NCBI RefSeq assembly: GCF_009767585.1
Contig: NZ_WSNW01000001.1
Location: forward strand, 2,936,041-3,000,040
DNA length: 64,000 bases
Origin: Coprobacillus cateniformis
GTDB lineage: Bacteria; Bacillota_I; Bacilli_A; Erysipelotrichales; Coprobacillaceae
Reading direction: 5' to 3'
A program made the translations under genes and the position numbers. This document shows positions 8,897 through 18,158 of this stretch, in pieces; position 1 is the first letter of the stretch; every line of letters starts with the position of its first letter. Under the pieces are notes generated by a model. The model saw nothing but the letters and a program-made list of their open reading frames with translations, had not been told where the DNA came from and did not search any database.

Positions 8897-9328
8897 GTGT
8901 TCTTTGGAGAATTTAGACATAACATAGATGCAAAGGGGCGCTTAAGTATCCCTGCTAAAATGCGTAATCAGTGTGGTGAGTGTGTTTATGTTACAAGAGG
9001 CAATGATGGATGCCTCGCATTGTATACACAGGAAGGCTGGGAAGCTTATTACCATGAACTTCAATCATTACCACAAAAAAAGAAAAGCACTCGTATTTTT
9101 ATACGTTTAGTGACTTCTAGAGCGAGTGAATGTGAGTTTGATAAACTCGGACGTATTAATATTCCACTTGTATTAAGACAAGAAGGAAATCTTGAAAAAG
9201 AATGTGTCATTGTTGGTGTTGGTGATCATGTTGAAATTTGGAGTCAGAGTGCATGGGATCAATTCTATGATGATAATAAGGATAGTTTTGATGATATTTC
9301 GGAAGATTTGGATGAATTTGAACTGTAA
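8897..9328 (+). CDS. mraZ: Transcriptional regulator MraZ
   Basis: A DNA-binding protein with two AbrB/SpoVT-type swapped-hairpin domains, usually an autorepressor of the division and cell-wall cluster. The 143 residues begin FFGEFRHNIDAKGRLSIPAK, the family hallmark, with the second copy at about residue 85 (CEFDKLGRINIPLVLR). The start is GTG, preceded by AAAGTGGGTGA, which is also the last of five putative MraZ operator repeats. It is first in the cluster, with rsmH 11 nt downstream. Length is normal. Confidence 0.97.
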   Translation: MFFGEFRHNIDAKGRLSIPAKMRNQCGECVYVTRGNDGCLALYTQEGWEAYYHELQSLPQKKKSTRIFIRLVTSRASECEFDKLGRINIPLVLRQEGNLEKECVIVGVGDHVEIWSQSAWDQFYDDNKDSFDDISEDLDEFEL

Positions 9329-9339
9329 AGGAGAGACGC

Positions 9340-10287
9340 ATGTTTAATCATATAAGTGTTTTATTAGAGGAAACAATTGAAGGATTAAATATTAAGGAAG
9401 ATGGTATCTATGTGGACTGTACACTTGGTGGTGGTGGACATAGTCAGGAAATCTTAAAAAGATTAACAACTGGACATCTTTATTGTTTTGATCAAGATCA
9501 AGTAGCTATTGAAGTAGCTGCAAAGCGATTGAGTCAAATTTCTGACCATTTTACAATTATTTATTCAAACTTTAAAAATATGAAAAGTGAATTGAATCAA
9601 TTAGGTGTTCAAAAAGTTGATGGTATTGTTTTTGATTTAGGTGTTTCATCTCCTCAATTTGATGATGGTGAAAGAGGGTTTAGTTATAACTATGATGCAA
9701 AGTTAGATATGCGTATGGATCGTAATCAGACATTAAGCGCTTATGAAATTGTCAATACATATGAATTCAATGAATTGGTGAAAATATTTTATAAATATGC
9801 AGATGAAAAGTTTTCTAAACAAATTGCCAGAGCAATTGAAAGACATCGTCAAGAGAAACCAATTGAAACGACATTTGAATTAGTAGAAATCATCAAGGAA
9901 GCGATTCCAGCACCAGCAAGACGAAAAGGTGGTCATCCTGCTAAAAGAACGTTTCAGGCATTAAGGATTGCAGTTAATGATGAACTTAGTGTTTTTGAAA
10001 AGGCTTTGGATGATTCATTAGATTGTATTTGTGTAGGTGGAAGAATTGCTGTTATTACTTTCCATTCTTTAGAAGATAAGATTTGTAAATATACTTTTAA
10101 TGAGGTAACAAAGCAACCACAACTTCCTATGGGGATGCCTATTGTTCCAGAGTATTTGAAACCTAGATTTCAAAAAATAACAAAGAAGCCAATTGTCGCT
10201 GGTGAAAAAGAATTAGAAGAAAATCATCGTTCTCATTCAGCTAAATTGAGAATTATAGAAAGGGTTTATGAAAATGAAGAGAAGTAA
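9340..10287 (+). CDS. rsmH: 16S rRNA (cytosine1402-N4)-methyltransferase
   Basis: Methylates N4 of C1402 in the decoding centre of 16S rRNA, using SAM. The 315-residue product shows HISVLLEETIEGLNI at the N-terminus, the SAM loop DCTLGGGGHSQEIL, and FDLGVSSPQFDDGERGFSY, all diagnostic of RsmH/MraW. AAAGGAGAG lies upstream of the ATG. The last 20 nt overlap ftsL, suggesting coupled translation. Confidence 0.98.
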   Translation: MFNHISVLLEETIEGLNIKEDGIYVDCTLGGGGHSQEILKRLTTGHLYCFDQDQVAIEVAAKRLSQISDHFTIIYSNFKNMKSELNQLGVQKVDGIVFDLGVSSPQFDDGERGFSYNYDAKLDMRMDRNQTLSAYEIVNTYEFNELVKIFYKYADEKFSKQIARAIERHRQEKPIETTFELVEIIKEAIPAPARRKGGHPAKRTFQALRIAVNDELSVFEKALDDSLDCICVGGRIAVITFHSLEDKICKYTFNEVTKQPQLPMGMPIVPEYLKPRFQKITKKPIVAGEKELEENHRSHSAKLRIIERVYENEEK

Positions 10288-10576
10288 GAAAAAAGAAACA
10301 GGATTTGCGAGATTTTCTAGAAGATTATTAATTGTAAGTTTTGCTGCTTTTGTATTAGGAATTGTTGCACTCAATTCTTATGAGTCATCATTGAATATTA
10401 GTTGTCAGGAACTTGAAAAAGAAATCACAGTCATTCAGGCTGATATTGATGGATTAACAATGCAAAAACAGGAACTTGCTTCTTTTACACGTTTAAGAGC
10501 TGTTGCAAGCAAAAAGGGATATGATTATAAACAAAGTACTGTGACAACTGCTGTTAGAGGAGTCCAAAGAGACTGA
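10268..10576 (+). CDS. ftsL: Cell division protein FtsL-like
   Basis: A 102-residue bitopic membrane protein: basic cytoplasmic N-terminus, one membrane helix (about residues 20-37), then an extracytoplasmic coiled-coil region rich in Leu, Ile and Glu. Size, topology and position between rsmH and the first PBP gene identify it as FtsL, which recruits the divisome PBP and SEDS proteins. FtsL sequences are poorly conserved, so the name rests mainly on context. An alternative ATG at 10274 fits the ribosome-binding site (AGAAAGGG) better. It overlaps rsmH by 20 nt and the next gene by 1 nt. Confidence 0.85.
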   Translation: MKMKRSKKKETGFARFSRRLLIVSFAAFVLGIVALNSYESSLNISCQELEKEITVIQADIDGLTMQKQELASFTRLRAVASKKGYDYKQSTVTTAVRGVQRD

Positions 10577-12732
10577 TGGCGACTATAAAACAAAAAAATA
10601 ATAATCAGAGTGCAAAGATCGTGTTATGTGTCTTTGCATTCATTATTATATTAATGGTACTAAATGTTATTTATTTGGGAGCAACAGGAAAACATTTGGT
10701 TAGTGGAGCTAATATAAAGGAATATGCTGAAAATCGTGGTGGTCAGCAAAAAGAAGAAACGTTGTATGCCAAACGTGGAACAATTTATTCTAGTGATAAA
10801 CAGGTTATCGCAAGTGATGTTAAAAAATACAAATTATATGCCATTTTGTCAGAAACAAGATTGACAGTCGATAAAGAGCCTGCATATGTTGTGGATAAAG
10901 AAGAAACTGCTAAGAAATTAGCACCTATTTTAGGCGTTGATAAAGCGAAGATTTTAGAACAGTTAAATAAAAAAACATATCAGGTTGAATTTGGAAGTTA
11001 TGGAAACAATCTTTCTTCATTGGTTAAAGATAAAATTGATGCATTAGGTTTACCAGGATTGGAATTTGAAGAAATTACAACCAGAAATTATAGATATGGC
11101 GATTTTGCTTCATATGAAGTTGGATATGCTCAACTCTTAACAAATGAAATTAATGGAAAAACAACAAAATCAATTATTGGGCAAATGGGTCTTGAGAAAG
11201 CATTTGATGACGAATTAAGTGGAAAAGATGGTAAGAAAGTTTATCTGGTTGATAATAATAATTATACTTTACCTAATGGTGTTTTAAGTGAAACGGCACC
11301 TGTTGCAGGGAATGATATGTATTTAACAATTGATGCTGATGTGCAAACTGAACTTGATTTACAGATGAAGCAGCTGGTTGAGAAATTAAAATCAGAAAAA
11401 GCAACTTGTGCAGTTATGGAAGCAAAGACTGGGAAAATTTTGGCTGTGAGTAATTATCCGTCATTTGATCCCAATAAACGTGATATAGATAACTATGTAG
11501 ATTTATTTTTAAATGAAGCAGTTGAACCAGGTTCAGTTTTTAAATCATTTGTTTATGCAAATGGGCTAAATGATGGTCGATTAAATTTAAAGACCAAGTA
11601 TCAATCTGGTAAGTTTTATTACAATAATAATAAAAAAGATTCCGTAAAAGACCATAATGGTGGTAAAGGTTGGGGAACAATCAGTTATGAACAAGGGTTT
11701 TATTATTCAAGTAATACTGCTATTTGTCATATGTTAAGAACTGTGAATGATAGAGTCTCATTACTTCAGGATTATGAAGATTTAGGGTTCTTTAAGTCAG
11801 GAACGGTTGATAAGTTAAGTACTGCATCAGGGTTTGCAGGATATAAAGGTGTTGTCGGTAGAGATATTGAATATTTGACAACTGGATTTGGACAAGGATC
11901 ATCATGGACAGCTTATCAGTTGTTACGTGCTTATAGTGTCTTTGCAAACAATGATGGAAAAATGGTAACACCTTATTTTGTTGATAAGATTGTTGATAGT
12001 TCTACGAATGAAACAATTTATCAAGGAAAAACTGAATATTCTAAGCAGATTTATACAAATGAAACTGTCAAGAAAATGCGAGATTTATTAAGTGGTGTTA
12101 TTAATATTAAAGGAAGTACTGGTTATTCTTATCATATGGATGATATCAATTTAATTGGAAAGACTGGAACAGGTCAGGTTGCACAGACTGGAGGATATAA
12201 ACAAAATTTTTATACAAATAGTTTTGCTGGTTTAGCACCTTATGATGATCCGCAAGTTGTTATTGTTTTATGGTATCAGGGAAAAAATGCTTCATCAAAA
12301 GTTGCTGCTGAACTTGTTCAAGGTGTTGTGAGAACTGCATTAAACAAGATCAATGCACAACCTGTAAAGGAAGTTGAAACATCTACATTTGTGTTAGATT
12401 CATATATGAATCAAAGTACTGAATTTGCAAAATCAATTCTTACAAAACATCAGTTATCAACATTGTTGATAGGTGATGGTGATACAGTTATTGATCAATA
12501 TCCAAAAGCAAAAACAGAAGTTTCATCTCAATCAAGAGTCTTTTTACAAACAAATGGAACAAATATTACAATGCCATCTATGGATGGATGGTCGCGTAAA
12601 GAGGCGGAAGCATTTGCAGCTATGGCAGATGTTCGTATCACTTTTGATGGTGTAGGTACAATCTATAAACAAAATGTTCCTAAAGGAACAAAGTTAAAAT
12701 CAAATCAAGAAATTAAAGTTCAAGCAAAATAG
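10576..12732 (+). CDS. Class B penicillin-binding protein, divisome transpeptidase (PBP2B/FtsI type)
   Basis: A 718-residue septal transpeptidase: N-terminal membrane anchor (residues about 15-38), dimerisation/pedestal domain, then the transpeptidase domain with SxxK at Ser320 (PGSVFKS), SxN (YSSNTA) and KTG at about residue 529 (GKTGTGQ). The C-terminal about 100 residues look like PASTA modules (MPSMDGWSRKEAEAFAAM). It starts within the ftsL stop (TGATG) and shares the operon. It probably makes septal peptidoglycan with FtsW. It is distinct from the next PBP, which fits SpoVD better. Confidence 0.93.
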   Translation: MATIKQKNNNQSAKIVLCVFAFIIILMVLNVIYLGATGKHLVSGANIKEYAENRGGQQKEETLYAKRGTIYSSDKQVIASDVKKYKLYAILSETRLTVDKEPAYVVDKEETAKKLAPILGVDKAKILEQLNKKTYQVEFGSYGNNLSSLVKDKIDALGLPGLEFEEITTRNYRYGDFASYEVGYAQLLTNEINGKTTKSIIGQMGLEKAFDDELSGKDGKKVYLVDNNNYTLPNGVLSETAPVAGNDMYLTIDADVQTELDLQMKQLVEKLKSEKATCAVMEAKTGKILAVSNYPSFDPNKRDIDNYVDLFLNEAVEPGSVFKSFVYANGLNDGRLNLKTKYQSGKFYYNNNKKDSVKDHNGGKGWGTISYEQGFYYSSNTAICHMLRTVNDRVSLLQDYEDLGFFKSGTVDKLSTASGFAGYKGVVGRDIEYLTTGFGQGSSWTAYQLLRAYSVFANNDGKMVTPYFVDKIVDSSTNETIYQGKTEYSKQIYTNETVKKMRDLLSGVINIKGSTGYSYHMDDINLIGKTGTGQVAQTGGYKQNFYTNSFAGLAPYDDPQVVIVLWYQGKNASSKVAAELVQGVVRTALNKINAQPVKEVETSTFVLDSYMNQSTEFAKSILTKHQLSTLLIGDGDTVIDQYPKAKTEVSSQSRVFLQTNGTNITMPSMDGWSRKEAEAFAAMADVRITFDGVGTIYKQNVPKGTKLKSNQEIKVQAK

Positions 12733-12990
12733 AAAGTTCATATGAATTTTCTATTTTTGTTCTATATAACTAGGCTTCAGTATCTTTGAAAAATGTTATG
12801 TAAGGGATGGAGAGTCGTTGTATAGTAAACTAGCATAGATTTTATATCTAGAAATCAGTTGAGATTTAACTTATAAAGAACAGAAGATATTGCTTTTTAA
12901 AGATAAGGTATAAAACTGTGTGAAACTATCGCTATAAAAGAAAAGAAGTCTATATTTTTATCTTCATACATAAACTGTATGGGTGATGCT
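12733..12990 (+). other. Intergenic region between the two PBP genes
   Basis: About 258 nt. It opens with a weak hairpin (AGAAA/TTTCT arms around TTCATATGAA, 12731-12751) followed by a T-rich stretch, a possible inefficient terminator for the upstream division operon. I see no ORF and no confident promoter in the rest. Confidence 0.4.
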
Positions 12991-14904
12991 ATGATTTTTT
13001 CAAAAATGGTCAAAAAAATAAAGTGGGTTAATATTGTCATGACAATTATTGTTGCAGCTATAGTTATAAGATTAGGTTATAGCCAATTTTATGCTTACCA
13101 AGAATTATCTTTAAAAGCTACAGAATCATGGCAAAGGGGATTTCCGTTAGAGGCAGCAAGAGGAAAAATTTATGATAGTCAACAAAAAGTATTGGTTGAT
13201 AATTTGACAACTTCCTCATTAATTATTGTTCCTAGTCAAGTGAAAGATCCTGTCAATACAGCTGTACAGTTAGCAAAAATATTAGGATGTTCAGAAGAGA
13301 AGATATTAGAGAAAGTGAAGAAAAAAGTTTCAGTAGAAAGAATACAGCCTGAGGGTAGACAGATGGCTGAGGAGAAGGCTTATCAAATAGATCGTTTAAA
13401 ACTTCCAGGGGTTTATTTAGTACAGGATACATTACGTTATTATCCACATAAAAACTATTTAGCACAAACTCTAGGCTTTGTAGGAATAGATAATCAGGGC
13501 TTGGTTGGACTAGAGTTGAAATATGATAAATATCTTTCTGGTGTTAATGGAAGTATTAATTACTATATGAATGCCAAAAGTCAAAATTTAAATATCTATC
13601 CAGCTGATTATATTTATCCAACCAATGGTATGGATATTGAATTAACAATAGATTCTCGTGTTCAAGATGTGGTGGAGAGAGAGCTAAACAACGCTTATCA
13701 AACATATAATCCAGATTCTATACTCTGTTTAGCAATGAATCCTAAGAATGGAAAGGTTTTGGCGATGTGTTCTAAACCGGATTATGATCCAAATGATTAT
13801 AAAAATGCTGATAGTGAGATCTATAATAGAAACTTGCCAATCTGGAAATCATATGAACCGGGTTCAACATTTAAAATTATTACATTTAGTAGTGCTTTGA
13901 ATGAAAATCTTTTTGATATGGATAAAGATACGTATTATGACAAAGGTTATGAAATTGTCAAAGGTGCAAGAATTAAATCATGGAAGAAAGGTGGACATGG
14001 TTTACAAACTTTCAGGGAAGTGTTACAGAATTCATCTAACCCAGGTTTTGTTGAAATTGGTAGACGTCTTGGAAAAGATAAGTTATATAAATATGTAAAA
14101 GACTTTGGATTAACTGAAAAAACAGGTATTGATTTGACTGGGGAATCATCAGGAATTATGTTTGATTATGATAAGTTTAATGAAGTTGAGCAAGCGACAG
14201 TTTCTTTTGGACAAGGTATATCTATTACACCTATTCAACTTGTGAGAGCAGTCTGTGCCTGTATTAATGGTGGATATCTCTATCAGCCATATATTGTTAA
14301 TAAAATTTATAATTCTAAAACGCATGAAGTTGTTGTAGAGAATCAACCTAAGTTACTTCGTCAAGTTATCTCAAAAGAAACATCTGCAAAAGTAAGAGAT
14401 GCCTTAGAAGGGGTTGTCACTGATGGAGGAGGTAAAAATGCTTATATAGATGGTTATCGTATTGGTGGAAAAACAGGAACGGCTCAACGTGCTATGAATG
14501 GGACTTATGCTGGTAATGGATATATCCTTTCTTTCTTGGGGATTGCACCAATTGATGACCCAGAAATTGTTTTGTATTTGGCAATGGATAATCCAAAAAA
14601 TTGTGTACAATATGGGGGTACAACTGCGGCTCCAATTGCAAGAAAAATGTTAGTTGATATTTTACCAGCTTTAGGGGTAAAGAAGGTAACTGAACAAAAA
14701 GAAAAGGCTTATGTATGGACTGATGTCAAAACTTTTGATGTTCAAAATTATGTTGGGTTATCTAAAAAAGAAGTCAAGAGTGAAAATTATGGATTTGAAT
14801 TTATGGGTAGTGGAGATTATGTTATCGATCAATTGCCACGTGTTGGAGAAAAAATAGAGGATGGACAGAAAGTTAAGATTATGTTAGGAAACAAAAGTTC
14901 ATAA
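12991..14904 (+). CDS. Class B penicillin-binding protein, SpoVD-like
   Basis: A second transpeptidase of 637 residues: N-terminal membrane helix (about residues 14-32), pedestal domain, catalytic SxxK at Ser292 (YEPGSTFKII), SxN in NSSNPGF, KTG at about residue 494 (GGKTGTAQ), and one C-terminal PASTA domain (YVGLSKKEVKSENYGFEF). Tandem pbpB-spoVD genes in the dcw cluster are the Bacillus arrangement, where SpoVD makes spore cortex; the same role here is inferred. The ATG at 12991, just after GGGTGAT, is preferred over 12979, which has no ribosome-binding site. It ends at a terminator. Confidence 0.85.
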   Translation: MIFSKMVKKIKWVNIVMTIIVAAIVIRLGYSQFYAYQELSLKATESWQRGFPLEAARGKIYDSQQKVLVDNLTTSSLIIVPSQVKDPVNTAVQLAKILGCSEEKILEKVKKKVSVERIQPEGRQMAEEKAYQIDRLKLPGVYLVQDTLRYYPHKNYLAQTLGFVGIDNQGLVGLELKYDKYLSGVNGSINYYMNAKSQNLNIYPADYIYPTNGMDIELTIDSRVQDVVERELNNAYQTYNPDSILCLAMNPKNGKVLAMCSKPDYDPNDYKNADSEIYNRNLPIWKSYEPGSTFKIITFSSALNENLFDMDKDTYYDKGYEIVKGARIKSWKKGGHGLQTFREVLQNSSNPGFVEIGRRLGKDKLYKYVKDFGLTEKTGIDLTGESSGIMFDYDKFNEVEQATVSFGQGISITPIQLVRAVCACINGGYLYQPYIVNKIYNSKTHEVVVENQPKLLRQVISKETSAKVRDALEGVVTDGGGKNAYIDGYRIGGKTGTAQRAMNGTYAGNGYILSFLGIAPIDDPEIVLYLAMDNPKNCVQYGGTTAAPIARKMLVDILPALGVKKVTEQKEKAYVWTDVKTFDVQNYVGLSKKEVKSENYGFEFMGSGDYVIDQLPRVGEKIEDGQKVKIMLGNKSS

Positions 14905-14912
14905 AGCAAAGG

Positions 14913-14945
14913 AGAGTGGAGAAGAGTGCATCTTCACTCTTTTGG
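14913..14945 (+). terminator. Terminator after the SpoVD-like gene
   Basis: A 10-bp stem (AGAGTGGAGA / TCTTCACTCT, one G-T pair) with an 8-nt loop, followed by four T residues. Confidence 0.75.
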
Positions 14946-15068
14946 TTTGCCTTTATCTTAAGTGAAGATTATCGCTGTATGTTTCATATCTTTTCTTTTG
15001 TTTGGTTGTTATTGTGAGGAAAATATGATATATTGTAAAAAGTAAAATACGTGTAAAGGAGTATGATT

Positions 15069-16052
15069 ATGTTTTCAATGGTCTTTTTACAAATTGTTAT
15101 CAATTTTATTGTGGCATTTGTCTTAGTCATGGCAGTTATGCCTAAATCTATTCAATATTTAAAGAAATTAAAATTTGGCCAAATCGAAAGAGAAGAAGGC
15201 TTAGAGTCTCATAAAGCAAAAGGTGGAACACCAACAATGGGAGGAATTGTTTTTATTCTTTGTGCTGTATTGGTTGTTTACATCTTGAATTTTTCATTCT
15301 TTCAAAATCCATATATTAACTTATTAACATTTGCTTTTGTTGGGTATGGATTAATTGGTTTTTTAGATGATTATTTAATTGTTGTCAGAAAAACAAATGA
15401 AGGATTAAAACCTATTTATAAATATGCATTACAGTCTGTAATGGCTATTGCATTTTATATGTTAGCAAAATATTTTATTCCTGATTTTGATACATCAATC
15501 TCAATTCCATTATTACATATGAATGTGGATTTAGGTTGGTTTTATCCTGTCTTGGTTTATATTATGTTTACTGCGGAAAGTAATGCAGTCAATTTAACAG
15601 ATGGGCTTGATGGTTTAGCAACTGGGCTTTCTATGATTGCAACTTCAGTCTTTGTTATTTTTGCAATCATGAATAAAAATTATGAAATTGCTATTTATGC
15701 AATGATTATTGTTGGCGCATTACTTGGATTTATGTATTTTAATTATCATCCTGCCCGTATCTTTATGGGAGATACTGGTTCACTTGCTTTAGGTGGTATG
15801 TTAGCAGCATTAGCAGTTTTAACAAATCAAGAACTTTTACTTATTTTAATTGGTGGCGTTTTCTTAATGGAAACACTGTCAGTTGTTATTCAGGTTGTAT
15901 CGTTTAAAACACGTGGAAAAAGAGTTTTCAAGATGGCTCCTATTCATCACCATTTTGAAATGTTAGGTTGGACAGAACAGCAGGTTGTAATTTCATTTTG
16001 GTTCTTAGGATTCATTTGTGGAATTATTGGTATTGTGTTAGGAGTTATGTAG
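15069..16052 (+). CDS. mraY: Phospho-N-acetylmuramoyl-pentapeptide transferase
   Basis: Transfers phospho-MurNAc-pentapeptide from UDP to undecaprenyl phosphate, giving lipid I at the cytoplasmic membrane. The 327-residue polytopic protein has the MraY hallmarks: KAGTPTMGG-like KGGTPTMGG after helix 1, FLDDYLIVVRKTNEGLKP with the catalytic DD pair, NAVNLTDGLDGLATG, and the cytoplasmic HHHFEMLGW loop. The ATG at 15069 lies 8 nt after AAAGGAG; an ATG at 15063 is too close. murD follows after 1 nt. Confidence 0.97.
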   Translation: MFSMVFLQIVINFIVAFVLVMAVMPKSIQYLKKLKFGQIEREEGLESHKAKGGTPTMGGIVFILCAVLVVYILNFSFFQNPYINLLTFAFVGYGLIGFLDDYLIVVRKTNEGLKPIYKYALQSVMAIAFYMLAKYFIPDFDTSISIPLLHMNVDLGWFYPVLVYIMFTAESNAVNLTDGLDGLATGLSMIATSVFVIFAIMNKNYEIAIYAMIIVGALLGFMYFNYHPARIFMGDTGSLALGGMLAALAVLTNQELLLILIGGVFLMETLSVVIQVVSFKTRGKRVFKMAPIHHHFEMLGWTEQQVVISFWFLGFICGIIGIVLGVM

Positions 16053-16053
16053 G

Positions 16054-17397
16054 ATGTTAAGTGGAAAGAAAGTTTTGGTTTTAGGGCTTGCAAAAAGCGG
16101 GAAGGCTGCTGTGGAGTTATTAAGTGCTGTACATGCAACAATTACAGTTAATGAATTTGCACTTCAGGAGCAAATTGAGTGTTATGATGAATATATAGCT
16201 CGTGGAATTGAAATGATTGTGGGTGGTCACCCAGATGATTTGTTTGAAAGAGATTTTGATTTTGTAGTCAAAAACCCTGGTATTAATTATCATAAACCAT
16301 TTGTATTGCGTTTAAAAGAAAGGGGAATTCCTGTATATACAGAAATAGAGTTAGCTTATCGTTTGTCTCAACCTCAAAATTATATCGCTATTACAGGAAC
16401 AAATGGCAAGACAACAACTGTTACATTAATTCGTGATATTTTAAAAAATGCAGGACGTCAGGTTTGCTTAGCAGGAAATGTTGGAACGCCATTATCAGAA
16501 CTTGTCTTAAATGAAGATTTGCTTCATAAGAGTGATTATGATGTGGTATTGGAAATGTCTAATTTTCAATTGTTAGATATTGATGCTTTTCATCCAAGGG
16601 TTGCAACAATTATAAATTTGACACCTGATCATTTGGATTATATGGCATCATTAGAAGAGTATTATACTTCTAAAACACGGATTTATATGAATCAGGATCA
16701 TAATGATATTTATTTACAGAATAAAGATGATGTGGTCTTAAAAGAATATCTTCAAAAGTATCCTCCACAAGCTAAGATTGTTTCCTTTTCATTAGAACAA
16801 GAGGCTGATTGTATGATCAAGAATGATGCTATTTATTATCAAGGTCAACATATTATCAATTTAGATGATATTAAAATTGTAGGACGTCATAATATTCAAA
16901 ATATGATGATTGCCATTTGTGCCTGTATTCATTCAGGTATTGATGTTCAATCTATTCATGATACATTAGCTGCTTTTACAGGGGTGGAGCATCGTATTGA
17001 GTTTGTTAGAGAATATCAGGGTGTTAAATATTATAATGATTCAAAAGCAACAAATACTGATGCTGCAATTATTGCATTAAAATCATTTGAAAAACCAGTG
17101 ATATTGTTAATGGGTGGACATGAAAAAGGATTAGATCTAAGAGAGATGGCAAATTATCAAAAACAAATCTCTCATCTGATTTGTTTTGGTGAGGCAGGAG
17201 AACGATTTGCTAAAGATATGAAGTGTCCAAATACGGATATTGTTAAATATATGAAAGATGCAATCATAAAAGCAAAAGAACTTGCTAAAAGTGGTGATGT
17301 TGTTCTATTGTCTCCTTCAACAAGTTCCTATGATGAATTTAGTGGTTATGAAGAAAGAGGAAATGTGTTCAAACATATTGTTAATAAATTTGAATAA
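16054..17397 (+). CDS. murD: UDP-N-acetylmuramoyl-L-alanine--D-glutamate ligase
   Basis: ATP-dependent cytosolic ligase adding D-Glu to UDP-MurNAc-L-Ala. It has 447 residues: N-terminal Rossmann-like domain (VLVLGLAKSGKAAVELL), central ATPase domain with P-loop ITGTNGKTTTV, and C-terminal ligase domain (VEHRIEFVREYQGVKYYNDSKATN). It begins 1 nt after mraY. In the usual dcw order ftsW and murG come next, but here a terminator and a four-gene Bce-like module intervene. Confidence 0.97.
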   Translation: MLSGKKVLVLGLAKSGKAAVELLSAVHATITVNEFALQEQIECYDEYIARGIEMIVGGHPDDLFERDFDFVVKNPGINYHKPFVLRLKERGIPVYTEIELAYRLSQPQNYIAITGTNGKTTTVTLIRDILKNAGRQVCLAGNVGTPLSELVLNEDLLHKSDYDVVLEMSNFQLLDIDAFHPRVATIINLTPDHLDYMASLEEYYTSKTRIYMNQDHNDIYLQNKDDVVLKEYLQKYPPQAKIVSFSLEQEADCMIKNDAIYYQGQHIINLDDIKIVGRHNIQNMMIAICACIHSGIDVQSIHDTLAAFTGVEHRIEFVREYQGVKYYNDSKATNTDAAIIALKSFEKPVILLMGGHEKGLDLREMANYQKQISHLICFGEAGERFAKDMKCPNTDIVKYMKDAIIKAKELAKSGDVVLLSPSTSSYDEFSGYEERGNVFKHIVNKFE

Positions 17398-17400
17398 GAT

Positions 17401-17428
17401 AAGAAGGCTCTATCGGCTTTCTTTTTTT
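17401..17428 (+). terminator. Terminator after murD
   Basis: A 9-bp stem (AAGAAGGCT / GGCTTTCTT, two G-T pairs) with a TATC-containing loop and a run of T residues. It separates murD from the Bce-like module. Confidence 0.7.
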
Positions 17429-17430
17429 GC

Positions 17431-17473
17431 TTACAATTTTGTAAGGCGAATGTCTTATAAAATCATGTATAAT
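17431..17473 (+). promoter_or_regulatory. BceR-type box and promoter of the response regulator gene
   Basis: TTACA-ATTT-TGTAA (17431-17444) exactly fits the inverted repeat TNACA-N4-TGTAA established for BceR-like regulators. TATAAA (17456-17461) begins 11 nt further on; another -10-like hexamer, TATAAT, sits at 17468-17473. No good -35 is present, as expected for an activator-dependent promoter. The same box and spacing recur upstream of the ABC transporter gene at 19177. Confidence 0.7.
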
Positions 17474-17495
17474 AAAGACACAAGGAGTGAGAAAT

Positions 17496-18158
17496 ATGAA
17501 GAGAATATTAATAGTGGAAGATGATTCGGAGTTATGCTGTGAGTTAAAACTTTTATTAGAAAATGCTGGATATGAAGGCGTTATTTTACAGAATTTTCAA
17601 AGAGCTAAAGAAGAAATAATCAGTACTTGTCCGGATTTAATATTATTGGATATTGGAATTCCCTATATGAATGGTGAAATGTTACTGAGAGAACTGAGAA
17701 AAGAGAGTCAAATTCCTGTCATTATGGTGACGAGTCAAAATAATGAAACTGATGAGGTCTTAAGCATGAGTTTTGGAGCAGATGATTATATTACAAAACC
17801 TTATAATCCGACTTTATTATTGTTGCGAATAGAGGCAGTTTTAAGAAGAATGAATCATGAAGTGAATGTGTTAAAATATCATGATTTATTGCTGGTTCCA
17901 GAACGAGGGATCTTGAAGTGTCATGATGAATCATTGATTTTAACAAAGAATGAAATGTTAATTATGAAATATCTTATTGTGAATCAGGGGAAAATTGCCA
18001 GTCGTGAGGAAATTATGATGGATTTATGGGATAGTGAAGAATTTGTTGATGATAATACCTTAACTGTTAATATGAGTCGTTTAAGAAATAAATTACGCTC
18101 ATTAGGTTATGGTGATGCGATTGAAACAAGAAAGGGATTAGGGTATATTTTGATATGA
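17496..18158 (+). CDS. Response regulator, OmpR/BceR type
   Basis: A 220-residue two-component regulator: receiver domain with phospho-acceptor Asp52 (LILLDIGIPYMNG), conserved Lys in DDYITKPYNP, then an OmpR winged helix (LTVNMSRLRNKLRSLG and ETRKGLGYIL). The ATG at 17496 follows AAGGAGTGAG; an upstream GTG lies inside that site. It overlaps the kinase gene by 4 nt. With the downstream kinase and Bce-type transporter it forms a peptide-antibiotic sensing module; the BceR-type boxes upstream of this gene and of the transporter support that. Confidence 0.93.
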   Translation: MKRILIVEDDSELCCELKLLLENAGYEGVILQNFQRAKEEIISTCPDLILLDIGIPYMNGEMLLRELRKESQIPVIMVTSQNNETDEVLSMSFGADDYITKPYNPTLLLLRIEAVLRRMNHEVNVLKYHDLLLVPERGILKCHDESLILTKNEMLIMKYLIVNQGKIASREEIMMDLWDSEEFVDDNTLTVNMSRLRNKLRSLGYGDAIETRKGLGYILI